From Bacillus solitudinis (lineage in GTDB: Bacteria > Bacillota > Bacilli > Bacillales > Bacillaceae_D): a DNA stretch of 64,000 bases. Within the stretch, counting starts at the first letter, position 1; every line of letters begins with the position of its first letter. The notes under the pieces are model-generated. The model was not told the DNA's origin. It ran no database searches and saw nothing but the letters and a program-made list of their open reading frames with translations. Below are positions 62,942 through 64,000 of this stretch, in pieces. The position numbers and the translations under genes were made by a program. The stretch is from positions 4,070,838 through 4,134,837 of the forward strand of contig NZ_KZ454943.1 of assembly GCF_002797395.1 (NCBI RefSeq), written 5' to 3'.

Positions 62942-62992
62942 AATACAATAAAGAAAATTCCGTATCTTTAGGGAGATTTTCTTTATTGTATT
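62942..62992. terminator. Strong bidirectional terminator
   Basis: AATACAATAAAGAAAAT / ATTTTCTTTATTGTATT perfect 17-bp stem. It isolates the MHYT gene from upstream transcription. Confidence 0.75.
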
Positions 62993-63097
62993 TTAAAAAC
63001 ATATAAAATAGATATTAAATGATAAAATTTCTATTTTACATATGACGACTGATTTTGCTTATAAATAAGCTTCTTTACAACTATGGAGGATAAAAAA

Positions 63098-63142
63098 ATG
63101 CGCAACTTGTTTGGAAGAAAGTATTATGTCTCCAAAATATAG
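63098..63142 (+). CDS. Possible 14-residue leader peptide
   Basis: ATG 63098 after ATGGAGGATAAAAAA encodes MRNLFGRKYYVSKI and stops 23 bp before the MHYT gene start. It has a better ribosome site than the gene it precedes; it could be a leader or a shifted original start. Confidence 0.3.
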   Translation: MRNLFGRKYYVSKI

Positions 63143-63164
63143 TTATAAAAGATAGTTCCAAAAA

Positions 63165-64000
63165 ATGAACAATAAAATGAGGTTTTCGAGCATGTTTTCA
63201 TTACCTAATTCCAAAGACATTGTTTTTCTGGAAGGTGCATATTCTTCACCCATCGTTTTTTTATCAATTGTAATAGCTTGTCTCGCATCATATACTGCAC
63301 TGTCAATGAATGAGAGAATACAACAAAACAGCTTTTTTCATCATAACTTTTGGTTAACTCTTGCTTCGATCGCTATGGGTCTAGGTATTTGGTCTATGCA
63401 CTTTATAGGGATGGCCGCCTTTATGCTTCCAGTTTCGATGAATTATGATATAAAGATTACAAGTTTATCTGTTGTACCAGCTATTATCGCCTCATTTTTA
63501 GCTTTTTATATTGCTAGCAGACCGAAACGATCAATATGGTCATATATATTCTCGGGAATGATAATGGGTCTAGGGATATCAGCAATGCACTATGTAGGCA
63601 TGGCTGCAATGAAAATGGAAGCAGATTATGTGTACAGACCATGGGTTTTTACAGCTTCTGTTTGTATTGCTATCATTGTGTCACTGGTCGCAATATATAT
63701 ATTCTCAACAAAGCAACAATTTATGAGGAATTTTCTAATTAAAGGTATAACGGCAGTCGTAATGGGATTAGCCGTTGCTAGTATGCATTATACTGGTATG
63801 GAAGCAATTATTTTTTATGTGCCTAATCATTCTAATCAACTAATACATAACATGGTTGAAATGGACATGTCCCTATTGATTTTGGGAGTTTCAGTAGGTA
63901 TATTCATCTTCCTTTGTTTAACAGTTTTATCAAGCTTGTTAGATCGTTACATTGACTATCGATTTAATTATTTTGATGCGTTAACAAAGTTACCGAACAG
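63165..64000 (+). CDS. MHYT-domain signalling protein, probably with GGDEF output (partial)
   Basis: 278 codons to the window edge. Seven or so membrane segments carry the three MHYT motifs SMHFIGMAAF, AMHYVGMAAM and SMHYTGMEAI, proposed to bind copper and sense a gas such as O2, CO or NO. After LDRYIDYRFNYFDALTKLPN the reading enters what is normally a GGDEF domain. ATG 63165 is taken; ATGs at 63177 and 63192 are alternatives, and none has a good ribosome site. It lies next to a dead cyclase, so it may be the working copy. Confidence 0.85.
   Translation, partial: MNNKMRFSSMFSLPNSKDIVFLEGAYSSPIVFLSIVIACLASYTALSMNERIQQNSFFHHNFWLTLASIAMGLGIWSMHFIGMAAFMLPVSMNYDIKITSLSVVPAIIASFLAFYIASRPKRSIWSYIFSGMIMGLGISAMHYVGMAAMKMEADYVYRPWVFTASVCIAIIVSLVAIYIFSTKQQFMRNFLIKGITAVVMGLAVASMHYTGMEAIIFYVPNHSNQLIHNMVEMDMSLLILGVSVGIFIFLCLTVLSSLLDRYIDYRFNYFDALTKLPN

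Overview
The window reads as chromosome of a low-G+C, spore-forming Firmicute of the Bacillaceae. The grounds are strong AGGAGG-type ribosome sites, frequent TTG/GTG starts, T-box leaders, an RsbR-like STAS protein, a SpoIID-domain protein, class III fructose bisphosphatase and IS110/IS3 debris. The genus cannot be fixed from sequence alone. No rRNA, tRNA or CRISPR array was seen.

Positions 1 to about 36.7 kb form an accessory array. Small, mostly unrelated genes (nucleotidyltransferase, three VanZ proteins, NlpC/P60-like, RsbR-like, DUF4256, SRPBCC, several GNATs, GrpB, P-loop kinase, methyltransferase, lipoproteins, tiny membrane proteins) lie almost all on the + strand. They are separated by about 30 copies of one intergenic repeat. 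Each site holds one or, more often, two copies of a ~31-nt quasi-palindromic core: TTnAACTAACGGG, then nGC, a short variable part, then TTnAAnAAG. The two copies flank the descending side of a hairpin that often ends in a T-run. The layout recalls an integron cassette array, but the repeat is not a recognisable attC and no IntI was seen. The array carries specialised parasites: an IS110 element inserted within a core, an ORF-deleted group II intron inserted within a core, and a tyrosine recombinase gene lying between the two halves of a site. In the IS110 non-coding region, a stem-loop that fits a bridge-RNA target loop carries two segments that together spell the repeat core. The same holds for two IS110 relics with different core variants. 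Two genes of the array have T-box leaders.

From 27.7 to 33.4 kb two multi-gene blocks interrupt the array: a translationally coupled PP-loop/Nudix/DMT-permease/HAD operon, and an Rrf2/flavin oxidoreductase/methyltransferase operon.

From about 37.9 kb the sequence looks like ordinary chromosome: a degenerate integrase, a CPA1 K+/H+ antiporter, a cupin protein, a DMT permease and fbp. A LacI-regulated L-fucose operon follows (46.3 to 55.4 kb), with a UxaA-type dehydratase in two subunits, two SDRs, an FAH-type hydrolase, FucU, a lactonase, an aldo-keto reductase and a GH95 fucosidase. This is a complete non-phosphorylating route from alpha-L-fucosides to pyruvate plus lactate. Next is a glutathione-dependent formaldehyde module (HxlR regulator, S-hydroxymethylglutathione dehydrogenase, S-formylglutathione hydrolase) beside the bifunctional glutathione synthase GshF and a CPYC thioredoxin-fold protein. 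The window ends with repeat relics, a broken diguanylate cyclase and the start of an MHYT-domain signalling protein.
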